From NCBI GenBank assembly GCA_001045525.1, contig LDWW01000023.1:1-58587 (forward strand): a stretch of 58,587 bases of DNA, written 5' to 3'. Source of the stretch: Chitinispirillum alkaliphilum (lineage in GTDB: Bacteria > Fibrobacterota > Chitinivibrionia > Chitinivibrionales > Chitinispirillaceae). The notes beneath the pieces were generated by a model. That model was not told where the DNA came from. It saw nothing but the letters and a program-made list of their open reading frames with translations, and did not search any database. This document shows, in pieces, positions 7,348 to 16,557 of this stretch. The position numbers were made by a program, and so were the translations under genes. Position 1 is the first letter of the stretch; the number at the start of each line of letters is the position of its first letter.

Positions 7348-7896
7348 TCAAGTATTGGAGGGGCGTTCTCTGCTGATGCGATGCAATTTCCTTTTTGCAA
7401 CATACCAACCCAGGACAGCTCCAAACAGAAATGTGTGGGCTACAAATCCCTGCCAGAACTGATTGGCCTGTTCCGGAAACCAGATCCAGCCTGCAGCAGG
7501 GGCGATGATGTAGAAATTAATAATCCACATGAGAAATCCATACGCACTGCCTGCTCCGATTATGATTGCCGGAGTTGATCTTAGAAAGGAGAATTTGGAG
7601 ATTATCGAGGCAAATATTGCTCCGGTGATTAATGAGTATGCAATATGTATGGAGGTACCGGTCCAGATGATTGTTGTCAGAGGTATTTGGAGGGTGAGTG
7701 CCTGAGGGCCCAAAACGATTGCGCCGATCATTCTTAGTGGAGAGAAGAAATCATCCACCAATATGAGTGCTACGATCATTTCAAAAAGGGCAAAGGTAAT
7801 TGCTGCAATAAAGCCTCCTATAAGGCCTGTTTTGGCCCATGATTTCAGGTCGACCTGTTGATGATTCATTGATGCGTTTTCCCGAGCCATTTCCAT
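7348..7896 (-). CDS. Four-TM membrane protein of unknown function
   Basis: 182 residues. Start ATG 7896 has a strong GGAGG site 5 nt upstream. Hydrophobic segments occur at about 25-47, 57-78, 80-101 and 108-130, with a fifth near 150-168 (FVAHTFLFGAVLGWYVAKRK), so four or five membrane spans. A short hydrophilic N-terminus precedes them. I do not recognise a family. It lies 25 nt downstream of an SDR gene in the same direction and could be cotranscribed with it. Confidence 0.7.
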   Translation of the reverse strand: MEMARENASMNHQQVDLKSWAKTGLIGGFIAAITFALFEMIVALILVDDFFSPLRMIGAIVLGPQALTLQIPLTTIIWTGTSIHIAYSLITGAIFASIISKFSFLRSTPAIIIGAGSAYGFLMWIINFYIIAPAAGWIWFPEQANQFWQGFVAHTFLFGAVLGWYVAKRKLHRISRERPSNT

Positions 7897-7921
7897 AAAG
7901 GCCTCCGGTTAAGGTTTGCAA

Positions 7922-8782
7922 TTATCCACCGGTTTCAAAACCTGGGTATAGAGTCATTCCGCCATCGATGTAGACAGTGGCTCCATTTATATAGTCAGAT
8001 TGATCGGAAGCAAGCCATACTGCACATCTTCCAACTTCTCTGGGCTCACCTATTCTTTTATATGGAATCAGTTTCATAAGTTCTTCGTAGGCTTCATGGT
8101 TTTGCCATGTCTGGATGTTAATGGGCGTTCTGATAGCTCCGGGAGAGATGATGTTCGCTCTGATTCTGTACTGAGCGACTTCCTGGGCAATGCTTTTGAT
8201 CAGCATAGCCACTCCACCCTTAGAGGCTGCATAGTTTACATGTCCCGCCCAGGGGATAATGTCGTGTACCGAAGCGATACTTAGAATTTTACCTGCGCTG
8301 CAGGAGGTGTTTTCAATTATACCTTGTTTTTTGAATATCCTAACAGCTTCACGTGAACACAAAAACTGACCCCTGAGATTTATCCCGATAACTTCATCGA
8401 ATTGTGCTACGCTCATATCCACAAGAGGTGCATCTCTTTGAATTCCTGCATTGCACACCACAATATCTATGTGGCCGAATCGTTTTTGGGCGGCATTAAA
8501 CATCGAGAGAACTTCATCCTCTTTGCTCACATCCGCTTTGAAGGTAAACGCATTGCAATCTGTTCTGAGATTTATTTCTTCGGCAACCTCTGATGCCTTG
8601 TGTTCACTTTTTGAATAGTTCACACATACATCTGCTCCCGCTTTGGCAAGCATTATGGCTACCTCTTTGCCGATACCGGAACTTGCGCCTGTAACTATGG
8701 CCTTTTGGTTTGGAAGACAGTGGTAAACGGGGCAGTGAGGTTCCTTGGGAGTGGGAAGGTTGTGTTTTGAATAATATTCCAT
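7922..8782 (-). CDS. SDR family oxidoreductase (glucose 1-dehydrogenase-like)
   Basis: Classical short-chain dehydrogenase: TGASSGIG cofactor motif, CNAGIQ (NNAG variant), SIASVH with the catalytic Ser, and NYAASKGG with the YxxxK pair; the C-terminal end GATVYIDGGMTLYP is typical of glucose 1-dehydrogenase/3-oxoacyl-ACP reductase-like members. An N-terminal extension of about 27 residues (PTPKEPHCPVYH) precedes the Rossmann fold. I use ATG 8782 (286 aa); an in-frame ATG at 8857 would add 25 residues and cannot be excluded. It is divergent from another SDR gene at 8924. The substrate is unknown. Confidence 0.85.
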   Translation of the reverse strand: MEYYSKHNLPTPKEPHCPVYHCLPNQKAIVTGASSGIGKEVAIMLAKAGADVCVNYSKSEHKASEVAEEINLRTDCNAFTFKADVSKEDEVLSMFNAAQKRFGHIDIVVCNAGIQRDAPLVDMSVAQFDEVIGINLRGQFLCSREAVRIFKKQGIIENTSCSAGKILSIASVHDIIPWAGHVNYAASKGGVAMLIKSIAQEVAQYRIRANIISPGAIRTPINIQTWQNHEAYEELMKLIPYKRIGEPREVGRCAVWLASDQSDYINGATVYIDGGMTLYPGFETGG

Positions 8783-8923
8783 ATAGTTCCATTTCAATGA
8801 AAGGGTGCAGATGAAACATCCTTGGTTAAAATCCCGCAATTGCTGTGCCCGGTACATCTATTGCTCTCTAAAAAAGTGCTCACACAATGGTAAGAAAATT
8901 TAGGCAGACAGGTCTTGGTAACC

Positions 8924-9646
8924 ATGGATATTACAAATAAAAGGGTTCTGATCACGGGCGCAAGTTCAGGGATCGGGAGAGCACTGGGGATTTCATTGGG
9001 CAGATTTGGTTGCAAAGTGGCTGCCTGTGCCAGAAACAAAAAATCATTGGAAAATACAGCTTCACAGCATCCACACATAAAACCTTACAGGGCAGATATT
9101 ACAAAGCGCGATGACCGGCTGAATCTGTATAAACAAATAAAAAGAGATATGGACGGAATAGATGTTTTGGTAAATAACGCCGGACGTATGGTTCTGTTTG
9201 ACTCTGTGGTGGAAATACCCGATACAATCGAGAATGAAATCGATCTTAACTTTTCCGCACCGGTTGAGCTTATAAGGTTGTTTTTGCCTCAGCTTCTTAA
9301 AGCACCGGAATCGGCAATTATAAATGTTACTTCCGGACTGGCACTCTGGCCAAATAAAAGCGCACCCGTTTACTGTGCCTCCAAGGCGGCACTGCACTCC
9401 TTTACAAAATCTCTGCGCTGGCAGCTTGAAAAAACCACCGTCAGGGTTATCGAGGTTCTTCCCCCTCTGGTCCAAACTCCCTCTGCAACAAAAAAAGGGG
9501 GTATCTCTCCTAATCTATTCGCAAAACGGGTAGTGGAAGAGATTAAGAAAGGTATCTCCGAAATAAAACTGGAAGAGGTAAAGCTGCTGGCAATAGGAAG
9601 GCATATATCCCCCTTTGTCACCGATGCTTTTATGAAAAACAAATAG
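8924..9646 (+). CDS. SDR family oxidoreductase
   Basis: 240 residues from ATG 8924 (a TTG at 8915 is in frame). Shows TGASSGIGRALG, DVLVNNAGRM, NVTSGLALW with the Ser, and YCASKAAL with the YxxxK pair. The C-terminal part is short and ends in a basic helix, like the DltE/YqjQ group of classical SDRs acting on unknown lipophilic or sugar substrates. It is divergent from the SDR at 7922-8782 and shares a 141-nt spacer with it. Nothing in the context fixes a substrate. Confidence 0.85.
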   Translation: MDITNKRVLITGASSGIGRALGISLGRFGCKVAACARNKKSLENTASQHPHIKPYRADITKRDDRLNLYKQIKRDMDGIDVLVNNAGRMVLFDSVVEIPDTIENEIDLNFSAPVELIRLFLPQLLKAPESAIINVTSGLALWPNKSAPVYCASKAALHSFTKSLRWQLEKTTVRVIEVLPPLVQTPSATKKGGISPNLFAKRVVEEIKKGISEIKLEEVKLLAIGRHISPFVTDAFMKNK

Positions 9647-9857
9647 CCATTCTGCCACTATAAATATCCCAGACCTGGCTAGCGGTGAAGAGGTGTCAAG
9701 CAGCAAAAAATAGTGGAAATCTTTCAACATGAGGATAGTGATCCCTGAAGGGAAAACCTCAAAAAATATTGACAGCTCTGATTGAAGGCTTTCAGGTGCA
9801 AAGAAAACTGTCACGGAATAACAGAATATATCCCAAACTTATTAACAGGAGTGTATG

Positions 9858-10841
9858 ATGGCAGATAATCTTCAAATCGGAATTGTTGGACTTGGAAGAA
9901 TTGGCGGGAACCTGGTAAGGCAGGCTGTTGAAAAGGGAATAGAAACCATTGGGTTTACATCTCCTCACAAACATGATGATCTTGTGGAGATTGGAATGAA
10001 AAAAATCTCCTCCCTCGATGAGTTCATAGAAAAGCTTCAAAGACCAAGAAAGGTGTTTTTGTATGTTCCTTCCGGCTACATCGTGGATAAGTTTATTGAT
10101 GAGCTGTCTTATATACTTAGCGAAGGTGATATAATTGTTGACGGGGGAAATTCTTACTGGGGAGATTCGGTAAGACGAAGTGAATTTCTAAAAGAGCGTA
10201 AGATTCATTTTGTCGATCTTGGTACCAGTGGCGGCACACAGGGAGCAAGAAACGGAGCGTGCTTTATGGCAGGGGGCGATGATGCTGCGGTAAACGAAAT
10301 TAAACCTCTGTTACACAAATTGGCACTCAGGGGAGGATTTGTGCATGCCGGGCCTTCCGGAGCCGGGCATTTTGTAAAATTGGTGCATAATGGAATCGAA
10401 TTCGGAATGCTTCAGGCGATTGGTGAAGGTGTTGACTTGCTCGAAAACTATAAGGATAGGTTAAATATTGCAGATGTTCTGGGGTGCTGGAGAAATGGTT
10501 CTGTGATCAGGTCATGGTTGGTTGATCTTATGGAGCAGCAATATCGGGATCATGGGGGATTGGAAAAAATTCCCGCGCATGTGGAAGATACGGGTGAGGT
10601 GAACTGGCTTGTATCAGATGCTTTGCAGATGGAGGTGGCTGTTCCTGTAATTACTGCTTCGGTCATGCAGCTTTTCATCTCCCGCGACCCTCAAAAAAAC
10701 TGGGCTAAAGCTGTAGCAATGATGCGTAATGGGTTTGGTGAACATGGTTTTGGGGTTGATGAACGAGCCATAACAGAGAGAACCGAGGGACGCACGGGTG
10801 ATTTCTACAGATGGAAGAATAATAATACAAAAAAAGATTGA
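9858..10841 (+). CDS. gnd: 6-phosphogluconate dehydrogenase, decarboxylating (short form)
   Basis: 327 residues, the length of the short GndA/YqeC type, which is often NAD-linked (classical Gnd is ~470). It oxidatively decarboxylates 6-phosphogluconate to ribulose 5-phosphate. The N-terminus carries the Rossmann motif GIVGLGRIGGNL; DGGNSYWGDS, GTSGGTQGARNG and the catalytic KLVHNGIEFGMLQAIGEG (Lys and Asn) are all intact. Two ATGs at 9855 and 9858 are possible; AGGAG at 9847-9851 gives better spacing to 9858. The gene stands alone, with a hairpin after it before the convergent argJ. Confidence 0.93.
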   Translation: MADNLQIGIVGLGRIGGNLVRQAVEKGIETIGFTSPHKHDDLVEIGMKKISSLDEFIEKLQRPRKVFLYVPSGYIVDKFIDELSYILSEGDIIVDGGNSYWGDSVRRSEFLKERKIHFVDLGTSGGTQGARNGACFMAGGDDAAVNEIKPLLHKLALRGGFVHAGPSGAGHFVKLVHNGIEFGMLQAIGEGVDLLENYKDRLNIADVLGCWRNGSVIRSWLVDLMEQQYRDHGGLEKIPAHVEDTGEVNWLVSDALQMEVAVPVITASVMQLFISRDPQKNWAKAVAMMRNGFGEHGFGVDERAITERTEGRTGDFYRWKNNNTKKD

Positions 10842-10993
10842 ATCCAAAGCTTTGATCTCCGACAAATGCGGATTCGACCCTGCTAAAACATAACTTACAG
10901 GAGCGCAAATGGTTTAAGCATTGGCTCTATAGGAGGGTTGAGGGTATTATTTGATTCGGGCGTTTTCGCAATAATTGCAGCCATCAGGCAGGG

Positions 10994-11033
10994 CAGTGAT
11001 AGTTAAGGAGGAGTAATATCCTCAACTATCCTG
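10994..11033. terminator. Hairpin between convergent gnd and argJ
   Basis: Stem 10998-11009 pairs with 11019-11030 (12 bp, one mismatch) around a 9-nt loop, and CAG/CTG can extend it. No clear T run follows on either strand, so its role as terminator for either gene is inferred from position. Confidence 0.5.
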
Positions 11034-11061
11034 TCCACTGAAACTCTTATAATACAAAAAA

Positions 11062-12282
11062 TCAGGTGTGGTATTCTGCATTGATTTTCACATAATCATA
11101 GCTGAAATCACAGGTGTGAGCTATGGCGCTTGCCTTCCCAAGACCAAGGTCAATAACTATAGGCACCACCTTTTTCTGCAGATGGATGTGGATCTTTTTG
11201 TGGTCGAATTCAACCGGCTGGAGATCCCTGAACACCTCAATGCCGCACAGGTGTATTGACATGTGTTTGTTTGAGAACTTTGCTCCAGAGTACCCTATTG
11301 CGCATGCAATCCTCCCCCAGTTGGGGTCATTGCCAAACAGTGCGCATTTGGTGAGATTTGAATTTGCAACAGCTTTTGCCGCCTTTTTTGCATCGCTTTC
11401 GCTTTTTGCGCCATTGACATAAATCTCAACACGCTTGGTTGCTCCTTCACCATCGGCAGCGATCTGTTTGCAAAGATCGTTACACACTTCAAAGAGTCCC
11501 TCTTCAAAAAGTGCCGCATTTGTGTGAGTGATTTTTGCATCGGAATGTCCGTTGGACAATACCAGAACCATATCATTTGTAGAAGTATCACCGTCAACGG
11601 TAAGATTGTTGAAAGTACGGTCAACTGTCCTTTTTACGATCTGATTGAGAAGTTTTTCCCCTATTGCTGCATCTGTGCATAAAAAAGCAAGCATGGTTGC
11701 CATGTTTGGATGAATCATTCCGCTGCCCTTGCAGCATCCTCCTATTGTGTAGTTGCCATCGGTGCTGTGCACCTTAACAGCAGATTCTTTCTCGATTGTA
11801 TCTGTTGTCATGATCGCTTTGGCAAAGGTAAATCCGCCTCTGGCGGAAAGTGATGAAATCAGGGAAGGCAGTGCTGAAGTGATGTTTTTGATCGGGAGCT
11901 GCTCTCCTATAACTCCTGTTGACGCTGATAACACTGTTTCGGGGCTTGTGCTCAGTTCAATTGCGGTCAGTTTCACCATCTCTTCATTGTTGGATACCCC
12001 CTCTTCACCAGTGCAGGCGTTGGCACATCCGCTGTTGCAGATTACAGAGTGAATCTTGTTAGATGGCAGAAGCTTGTCACATCTTTCAACTGAGGACGCT
12101 CTGATGCTGTTAAGGGTAAAGGTGCCGGCAGTATGACAGGGGAGTTCGCTGTGGATCAGACCAAGATCATAATTGCCCGACTGTTTGATTCCGGCTTTTA
12201 TTCCACCGGCTTTAAAGCCTCCAGGGGCGCACACACCCCCATTGATTTTTTCAATATTGCTGTTGTTTTCAGATAAAGTCAT
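11062..12282 (-). CDS. argJ: Bifunctional glutamate N-acetyltransferase/ornithine acetyltransferase
   Basis: Arginine biosynthesis: moves the acetyl group from N-acetylornithine to glutamate and may also use acetyl-CoA. 406 residues, normal length. The protein is a self-cleaving proenzyme; the junction HPNMATMLAF places the nucleophile Thr at the start of the beta chain (residue ~195). GGVCAPGGFKAGGIKAGIK at the N-terminus, the oxyanion-hole region STGVIGE and TVDGDTSTND are conserved. The start ATG 12282 has AGGAG 8 nt upstream. No other arg gene is adjacent. Confidence 0.96.
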   Translation of the reverse strand: MTLSENNSNIEKINGGVCAPGGFKAGGIKAGIKQSGNYDLGLIHSELPCHTAGTFTLNSIRASSVERCDKLLPSNKIHSVICNSGCANACTGEEGVSNNEEMVKLTAIELSTSPETVLSASTGVIGEQLPIKNITSALPSLISSLSARGGFTFAKAIMTTDTIEKESAVKVHSTDGNYTIGGCCKGSGMIHPNMATMLAFLCTDAAIGEKLLNQIVKRTVDRTFNNLTVDGDTSTNDMVLVLSNGHSDAKITHTNAALFEEGLFEVCNDLCKQIAADGEGATKRVEIYVNGAKSESDAKKAAKAVANSNLTKCALFGNDPNWGRIACAIGYSGAKFSNKHMSIHLCGIEVFRDLQPVEFDHKKIHIHLQKKVVPIVIDLGLGKASAIAHTCDFSYDYVKINAEYHT

Positions 12283-12356
12283 CTGATCTGCTCCTGTAGT
12301 TTGGGTCCCGCTTTATTGGGCTTAGTAATTTAATTATCAATATTTTACAGTTTCAC

Positions 12357-12386
12357 TTGAAGTCTGTGATTCCTTAAGCGTATAAT
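12357..12386 (+). promoter_or_regulatory. Sigma-70-like promoter
   Basis: TTGAAG at 12357-12362, an 18-nt spacer, and a perfect TATAAT at 12381-12386, about 95 nt upstream of the gene at 12483. It would drive the 12483-15643 genes. Confidence 0.55.
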
Positions 12387-12482
12387 TTATATTATTTGTC
12401 TTAAATATGTTTTATAAAAACTCTCAGACATACTAAAAATGATTGAGCGGGGCATTTCTCTGGAAAGGACTGATTTGACTCT

Positions 12483-13307
12483 ATGAAGGCAAAAGTGTAT
12501 ACATACCAACCTGAAAGCATAAATGCATCTTTTCGGATAATCCTTTTCATAACTACTGCAGTTATGGTTTTGGCAAGAGGGATATTTGGGGCAGACTTCT
12601 CAGCGGTAGTCAGTTCAGATGACTATCAGCCCTACAAATCCACCATCACACTCTCTTCTGAACTTCAGGCCTCAAGTGCCTATCTGCTTCAAAGAGATTA
12701 CCAACCAGCAGGTACAGTTCAGAATCCGCAAAGGGCAATATACCAGAAGTATAACACTGCAAGGATCAGGTTGTCGGGAAATCGTCAGTTCAGGCCCGGC
12801 GACACGCTTCTCATTGTAAACAGAGAACGCAATCTCTCGCATAACAGAATCCGTTATCAGCTGGTCAGGGGTGCTGGAAAAGCGGTTGTCACACAACTTG
12901 GCGACAGAAACGATTTGTTTGCAGAAATTATCACAATGTGGCACCCTGTAAGAGGCGGTGAGATGGTTATACCGTATACCGGGTTTGAACCTTTCAGGAT
13001 CAGGTCCTTTGAGAGAACTCAGGAAAATATGAACGGCCTGGTTATCACCCATCTTCAGAATGGAACAATGCCCTATATGGGTGATATGCTTATTATCGAT
13101 AAGGGCAGAAATGACGGAGTTGGTCTGGGAGATGTTTTTGCGGTCCTGGAAGAAAACTCCCGCGATGGTGTTGAGAAAGAGCTGTTATTGGCAAAGGTGA
13201 TAAAAGTTTTGCCCACATCCTCTACACTTGTGATCAAAAAGTTGCATGAAAACCGCCTCAGTGCTGGTGATAAGGCTGTTTTGAGAATGAGAGCCAGAGA
13301 GGAATAA
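12483..13307 (+). CDS. Putative envelope protein with FlgT-C-like repeat domain
   Basis: 274 residues. A hydrophobic segment at about 17-37 after a 16-residue polar start is an uncleaved anchor or long signal peptide ending near ARGIFGA. The rest is beta-rich: FRPGDTLLIVNRER (~100) and GDMLIIDKGRNDGVGLGDVFAVLE (~200, split by turns), then ARVI-like LLAKVIKVLPTSSTLVIKK and LSAGDKAVLR. The G-D-x-Φ plus V-x-x-G-D pattern resembles the C-terminal domain of FlgT and LysM-linked proteins, so a cell-envelope binding role is possible. It is followed after 2 nt by a small membrane protein. No firm family assignment. Confidence 0.6.
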   Translation: MKAKVYTYQPESINASFRIILFITTAVMVLARGIFGADFSAVVSSDDYQPYKSTITLSSELQASSAYLLQRDYQPAGTVQNPQRAIYQKYNTARIRLSGNRQFRPGDTLLIVNRERNLSHNRIRYQLVRGAGKAVVTQLGDRNDLFAEIITMWHPVRGGEMVIPYTGFEPFRIRSFERTQENMNGLVITHLQNGTMPYMGDMLIIDKGRNDGVGLGDVFAVLEENSRDGVEKELLLAKVIKVLPTSSTLVIKKLHENRLSAGDKAVLRMRAREE

Positions 13308-13309
13308 AT

Positions 13310-13516
13310 ATGGCCCGTCTGTTCTACCTCATGTCAAAACGGTTGCTGATAAGTAAAAGGCGCGGAAGGGTTCGCAGTAGCGTTTTGTATCTGTTTACCT
13401 CAATGCTGCTTCTGGCTGCAGTTATTTTTTTAGTCGAAGTTATACTGATAGTTTTGGGAACAGAAAATATTTTCGTACCTTTTACGCATAATCTGGTTGA
13501 GATGTTGCCACGGTAG
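13310..13516 (+). CDS. Small single-TM protein (68 aa)
   Basis: Starts 2 nt after the stop of the upstream gene. A very basic N-terminus (SKRLLISKRRGRVR) is followed by one hydrophobic span at about 25-48 (YLFTSMLLLAAVIFLVEVIL). The positive-inside rule puts the N-terminus in the cytoplasm. It is probably cotranscribed with the putative envelope protein at 12483; no family recognised. Confidence 0.6.
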   Translation: MARLFYLMSKRLLISKRRGRVRSSVLYLFTSMLLLAAVIFLVEVILIVLGTENIFVPFTHNLVEMLPR

Positions 13517-13607
13517 CCTTCTCGGGCTACAATGTGGCTCACCTTACTTAGTGGTTATGCCGTTTTAGGGGGCTTCCGTAAACCGGGGGTACCGGAGAGT
13601 TGCCAAA

Positions 13608-14750
13608 GTGTCCATATTAGATATTAAGCAGCAGCTTGAGACTGTGTTTGATTCCATCGGGGAATCAATCTGTATTATAGACAGTGATTTTAAGATACTT
13701 CGGGTAAATAAAAGCTACGCCCAGAACGCTAACTGCAGCATAAAATCAGTGTTGTCAAAATCTTGCTGGTCTGTTTTCTGGTGCAGAGATACAGAGTGTA
13801 GCAATTGCCCTGCCAAAACGGTTTTTAAAACCGGTAATGCTGTGGAAAAAGTTCATTTCACACGTAAGCTTGAAGGTGAAGTGAAATATTTCATGGTCAG
13901 CGTTTACCCCGTAAAAGATTCCGACAATGTGGTCACCAACGTTATAGAGTGTATCCGAGACATCACTGAAGAGAAGCGGATTGTTGAGCAGCTGATCCGC
14001 TCCGAAAAGCTTGCCAGTATTGGGATCATGACAGCCGGAGTTGCCCATGAGATGAATAACCCTCTCTCCGGTATATCGGGTATGGCAACCAACATGATCA
14101 AAATGCCTTCAAAATATGGGTTGAATGAAAAGGGTGTAAGCCGGGTGCAGATGATCCTTGAGAGTTCAAGCAAAGCAACACAGATTATGAAAGGATTGCT
14201 TCATCTATCCCGAAAACAGGATAGTGTGCGGGTAATTGTGGATATAAACGCACTTGTGAGAAGAAGTATTGACGATATTCATTTCCCAGGAATATCTGAG
14301 ATCAGGAAAAGTTTTTACCCTGATCAGAATGCACCACCGGTCAAGTGCGATCCCAATCAGATCGAGCAGGTCATAATCAACATCATGACCAATGCTATAC
14401 AGTCTATTCTGGAAAAAAGCACGCTATATACTGTAAATGACAGGTTTTATGAAGGCTATATAAAGGTCTCTATCAGAAATCAGGGCTCTGGTTTACTTGT
14501 ATCCTTCACCGATAACGGTATGGGGATACCGGAGGAGATTCAATCAAAAATTTTTGACCCCTTTTTCACAACGCGTCCTGCGGGACAGGGTACAGGGCTT
14601 GGGTTAAGTATTTGTAACCGGATAATTGAGGAGCATGGGGGGAAACTGTTTTTTGAAAATCTCGATGGGCAGTCTGTTTTCTGCTTTACTTTACCGCTCG
14701 ATGATGAAATCCCCGAAAGAAGTATTGGCGGGGGGCAGGATAAGTGGTGA
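13608..14750 (+). CDS. PAS sensor histidine kinase with Cys-rich PAS domain
   Basis: 380 residues from GTG 13608 (GGAG about 10 nt upstream). A PAS domain occupies residues ~8-120 and holds five Cys (43, 53, 59, 64, 67; the last part is CRDTECSNC), suggesting a metal, Fe-S or redox-sensing site. The HisKA H-box is GVAHEMNNPLSG with H147. The HATPase domain shows NQIEQVIINIMTNA (N box), DNGMGIP (G1), FDPFFTTRP (F box) and GTGLGLSI (G2). No membrane segment, so it is cytoplasmic. Its stop overlaps the next gene, a response regulator, by 7 nt: a cognate pair. The signal is unknown. Confidence 0.92.
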   Translation: MSILDIKQQLETVFDSIGESICIIDSDFKILRVNKSYAQNANCSIKSVLSKSCWSVFWCRDTECSNCPAKTVFKTGNAVEKVHFTRKLEGEVKYFMVSVYPVKDSDNVVTNVIECIRDITEEKRIVEQLIRSEKLASIGIMTAGVAHEMNNPLSGISGMATNMIKMPSKYGLNEKGVSRVQMILESSSKATQIMKGLLHLSRKQDSVRVIVDINALVRRSIDDIHFPGISEIRKSFYPDQNAPPVKCDPNQIEQVIINIMTNAIQSILEKSTLYTVNDRFYEGYIKVSIRNQGSGLLVSFTDNGMGIPEEIQSKIFDPFFTTRPAGQGTGLGLSICNRIIEEHGGKLFFENLDGQSVFCFTLPLDDEIPERSIGGGQDKW

Positions 14751-15643
14751 AAAAGATCCTTATAGTCGATGATGAACAGTCGATCCGTATAATGCTGGTA
14801 GACCATCTGGAAAATAACTACCATGTGAGAGATGCTCAGAGCGCCAGAGAGGCCCTTGAGATCTTGAAAAACGAACACTATGACCTTGTGATTTCGGATA
14901 TAAATATGCCGGGCATGAGCGGACCGCTTCTTTTAAAAGAGGTCAAACAACAGTATCCCAATACTAAAACTGCCCTTATCACCGCTTATGATATCGACAA
15001 TTATGTGAAGATCGCCTGGGAGTGCTCTGTGAGTAATATCATTCCCAAGACCGTACCGTTCAATTTCTATGAGCTTGATAGTATGGTAGATGCTCTTTTA
15101 ACCGGAGAGATTTTCGGGATCGCGCGGTATTTGCAACCCGATGGGATTACAATGAGAGAGTTTTGTATCACATCCTCCGTGGAGGGCAGGGAGGTCAGGG
15201 AGCAGATCACCACACTTTTTGAAAGGGAGTTCGGCTCATCTGGTGATATGCTTTTGCTTCTGGATGAGATTATCACCAATGCGGTGTATCATGCTTCAAG
15301 ATATGATGACGGGCAGGAGAAATACTCCAATCTTGAGGATGTTAATCTCGAGCCGCATGAGTATGTGTATGTGTGCTGTGGCTATGACAGCGAGAAATAT
15401 GGAGTTTCGGTTGTCGATAACCAGGGTAAGTTATCAAAAGAGAGAGTGCTTCAGAAGGTCGAAAGGCAGATCAGCGGTGAAGGGGTTTTGGATTATTCCG
15501 GACGGGGAATTCATATGAGTCGTCTGTTTTCTGACCGAATGATCATAAATATCGATCCCGACACAAAAACAGAAGTAATACTTCTCAATTATTTTTCAAA
15601 TAAATACCGCGGTTACAAACCCCTTTATATCAACGAACTTTAA
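14744..15643 (+). CDS. Response regulator with anti-sigma-kinase-like (HATPase) output domain
   Basis: 299 residues from GTG 14744 (GTG 14747 is equally possible). The receiver domain (1-120) has the acidic pair VDDE, phospho-acceptor D52 in [12 protein letters not shown] in LITAYD and K in PKTVPF. The output is not a DNA-binding domain: residues ~165-290 carry a GHKL-type ATPase pattern of the RsbW/SpoIIAB kind ([15 protein letters not shown] as N box, [10 protein letters not shown] as G1, [14 protein letters not shown] as G2). Such regulators usually act on anti-sigma antagonists or partner switches. The cognate kinase is the overlapping upstream gene. The downstream target is unknown. Confidence 0.85.
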   Translation: MVKKILIVDDEQSIRIMLVDHLENNYHVRDAQSAREALEILKNEHYDLVISDINMPGMSGPLLLKEVKQQYPNTKTALITAYDIDNYVKIAWECSVSNIIPKTVPFNFYELDSMVDALLTGEIFGIARYLQPDGITMREFCITSSVEGREVREQITTLFEREFGSSGDMLLLLDEIITNAVYHASRYDDGQEKYSNLEDVNLEPHEYVYVCCGYDSEKYGVSVVDNQGKLSKERVLQKVERQISGEGVLDYSGRGIHMSRLFSDRMIINIDPDTKTEVILLNYFSNKYRGYKPLYINEL

Positions 15644-15765
15644 ACAGAACACCCAAATCAGTACCACTGAGAAAAGTTTATTCATTTTTTACTAATATTT
15701 ATACTTATGCCGGTGATTATGTTTTAATTTTAGAGTCATTATTTTTTCAGAAAGGGGGTGAAACT

Positions 15766-16557
15766 GTGATAAACAGATGCAGGGGGAGAAAGATAAAACT
15801 ACATGGGTTTAACAATTTAACAAAATCCCTTAGTTTTAATATTTATGATATCTGTTTTGCCCGTTCAAAATCAAGTCAGATTGATTACCTTGAATACATT
15901 GATGAGGAATACAATTCACAGAAACTTCGCAGTATACTGGAGGAAGTAACAAACATTATCCAGGCGAAGATAGTTAACATCTCGACCCAGGATTATGACC
16001 CAAGAGGGGCAAGCGTCACAGTGTTAATCAATGAGGGGCACCACCCAAGTGGCGAAGAGAGCAAGGATGTTGTAGCCCATCTTGACAAAAGCCACATAGC
16101 CGCCCATACCTATCCTGAAAACAACACTGCAAACGGGATCTCTACATTCAGAGTGGATATAGATGTATCGACATGCGGGATGATTTCACCTCTGCGGGCC
16201 CTGGATTTCCTTATCGACAGTTTTGACTCCGATATTGTGTTGATGGATTACAGAGTGCGCGGATTCACCAGGGATATCAACGGACGTAAAATTTATATAG
16301 ATCATGATATTACTTCCATTCAGGAATATATTCCCGATGAGATTTTACGGAAATATACCGCATACGATATCAACATTGTTTCAGATAACATTTTCCATAC
16401 CAAGATGATGTTAAAAGATCTGAAAATGGAAAACTATCTCTTCGGCACTGAAGGTGAACGGTTTACGAAAACTGAAAAAGGCCGTGTTAAGACGTTGTTG
16501 AAAAAAGAGATGCAGGAGATTTTTGAGTGTAGAAACATCTTTGGCCAGGAGGACTGA
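15766..16557 (+). CDS. speD: S-adenosylmethionine decarboxylase proenzyme (E. coli type)
   Basis: Makes decarboxylated SAM, the aminopropyl donor for spermidine. 263 residues, the length of the class 1A bacterial enzyme. [19 protein letters not shown] at the N-terminus and [17 protein letters not shown] are diagnostic; autocleavage at K108-S109 yields the pyruvoyl Ser109. [21 protein letters not shown] and ENIFHTKM also match the family (NIFHTKM here). GTG start with a strong AAGGGGG site. Its TGA overlaps the ATG of speE (TGATG), so the two are coupled. First gene of a four-gene polyamine operon. Confidence 0.97.
   Translation: MINRCRGRKIKLHGFNNLTKSLSFNIYDICFARSKSSQIDYLEYIDEEYNSQKLRSILEEVTNIIQAKIVNISTQDYDPRGASVTVLINEGHHPSGEESKDVVAHLDKSHIAAHTYPENNTANGISTFRVDIDVSTCGMISPLRALDFLIDSFDSDIVLMDYRVRGFTRDINGRKIYIDHDITSIQEYIPDEILRKYTAYDINIVSDNIFHTKMMLKDLKMENYLFGTEGERFTKTEKGRVKTLLKKEMQEIFECRNIFGQED

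Noticed and set aside
13517-13607. Cyclic di-GMP (GEMM) riboswitch
   Set aside because: The GCAAACC...GGACGCAAAGCC core is absent; only generic hairpins are seen.
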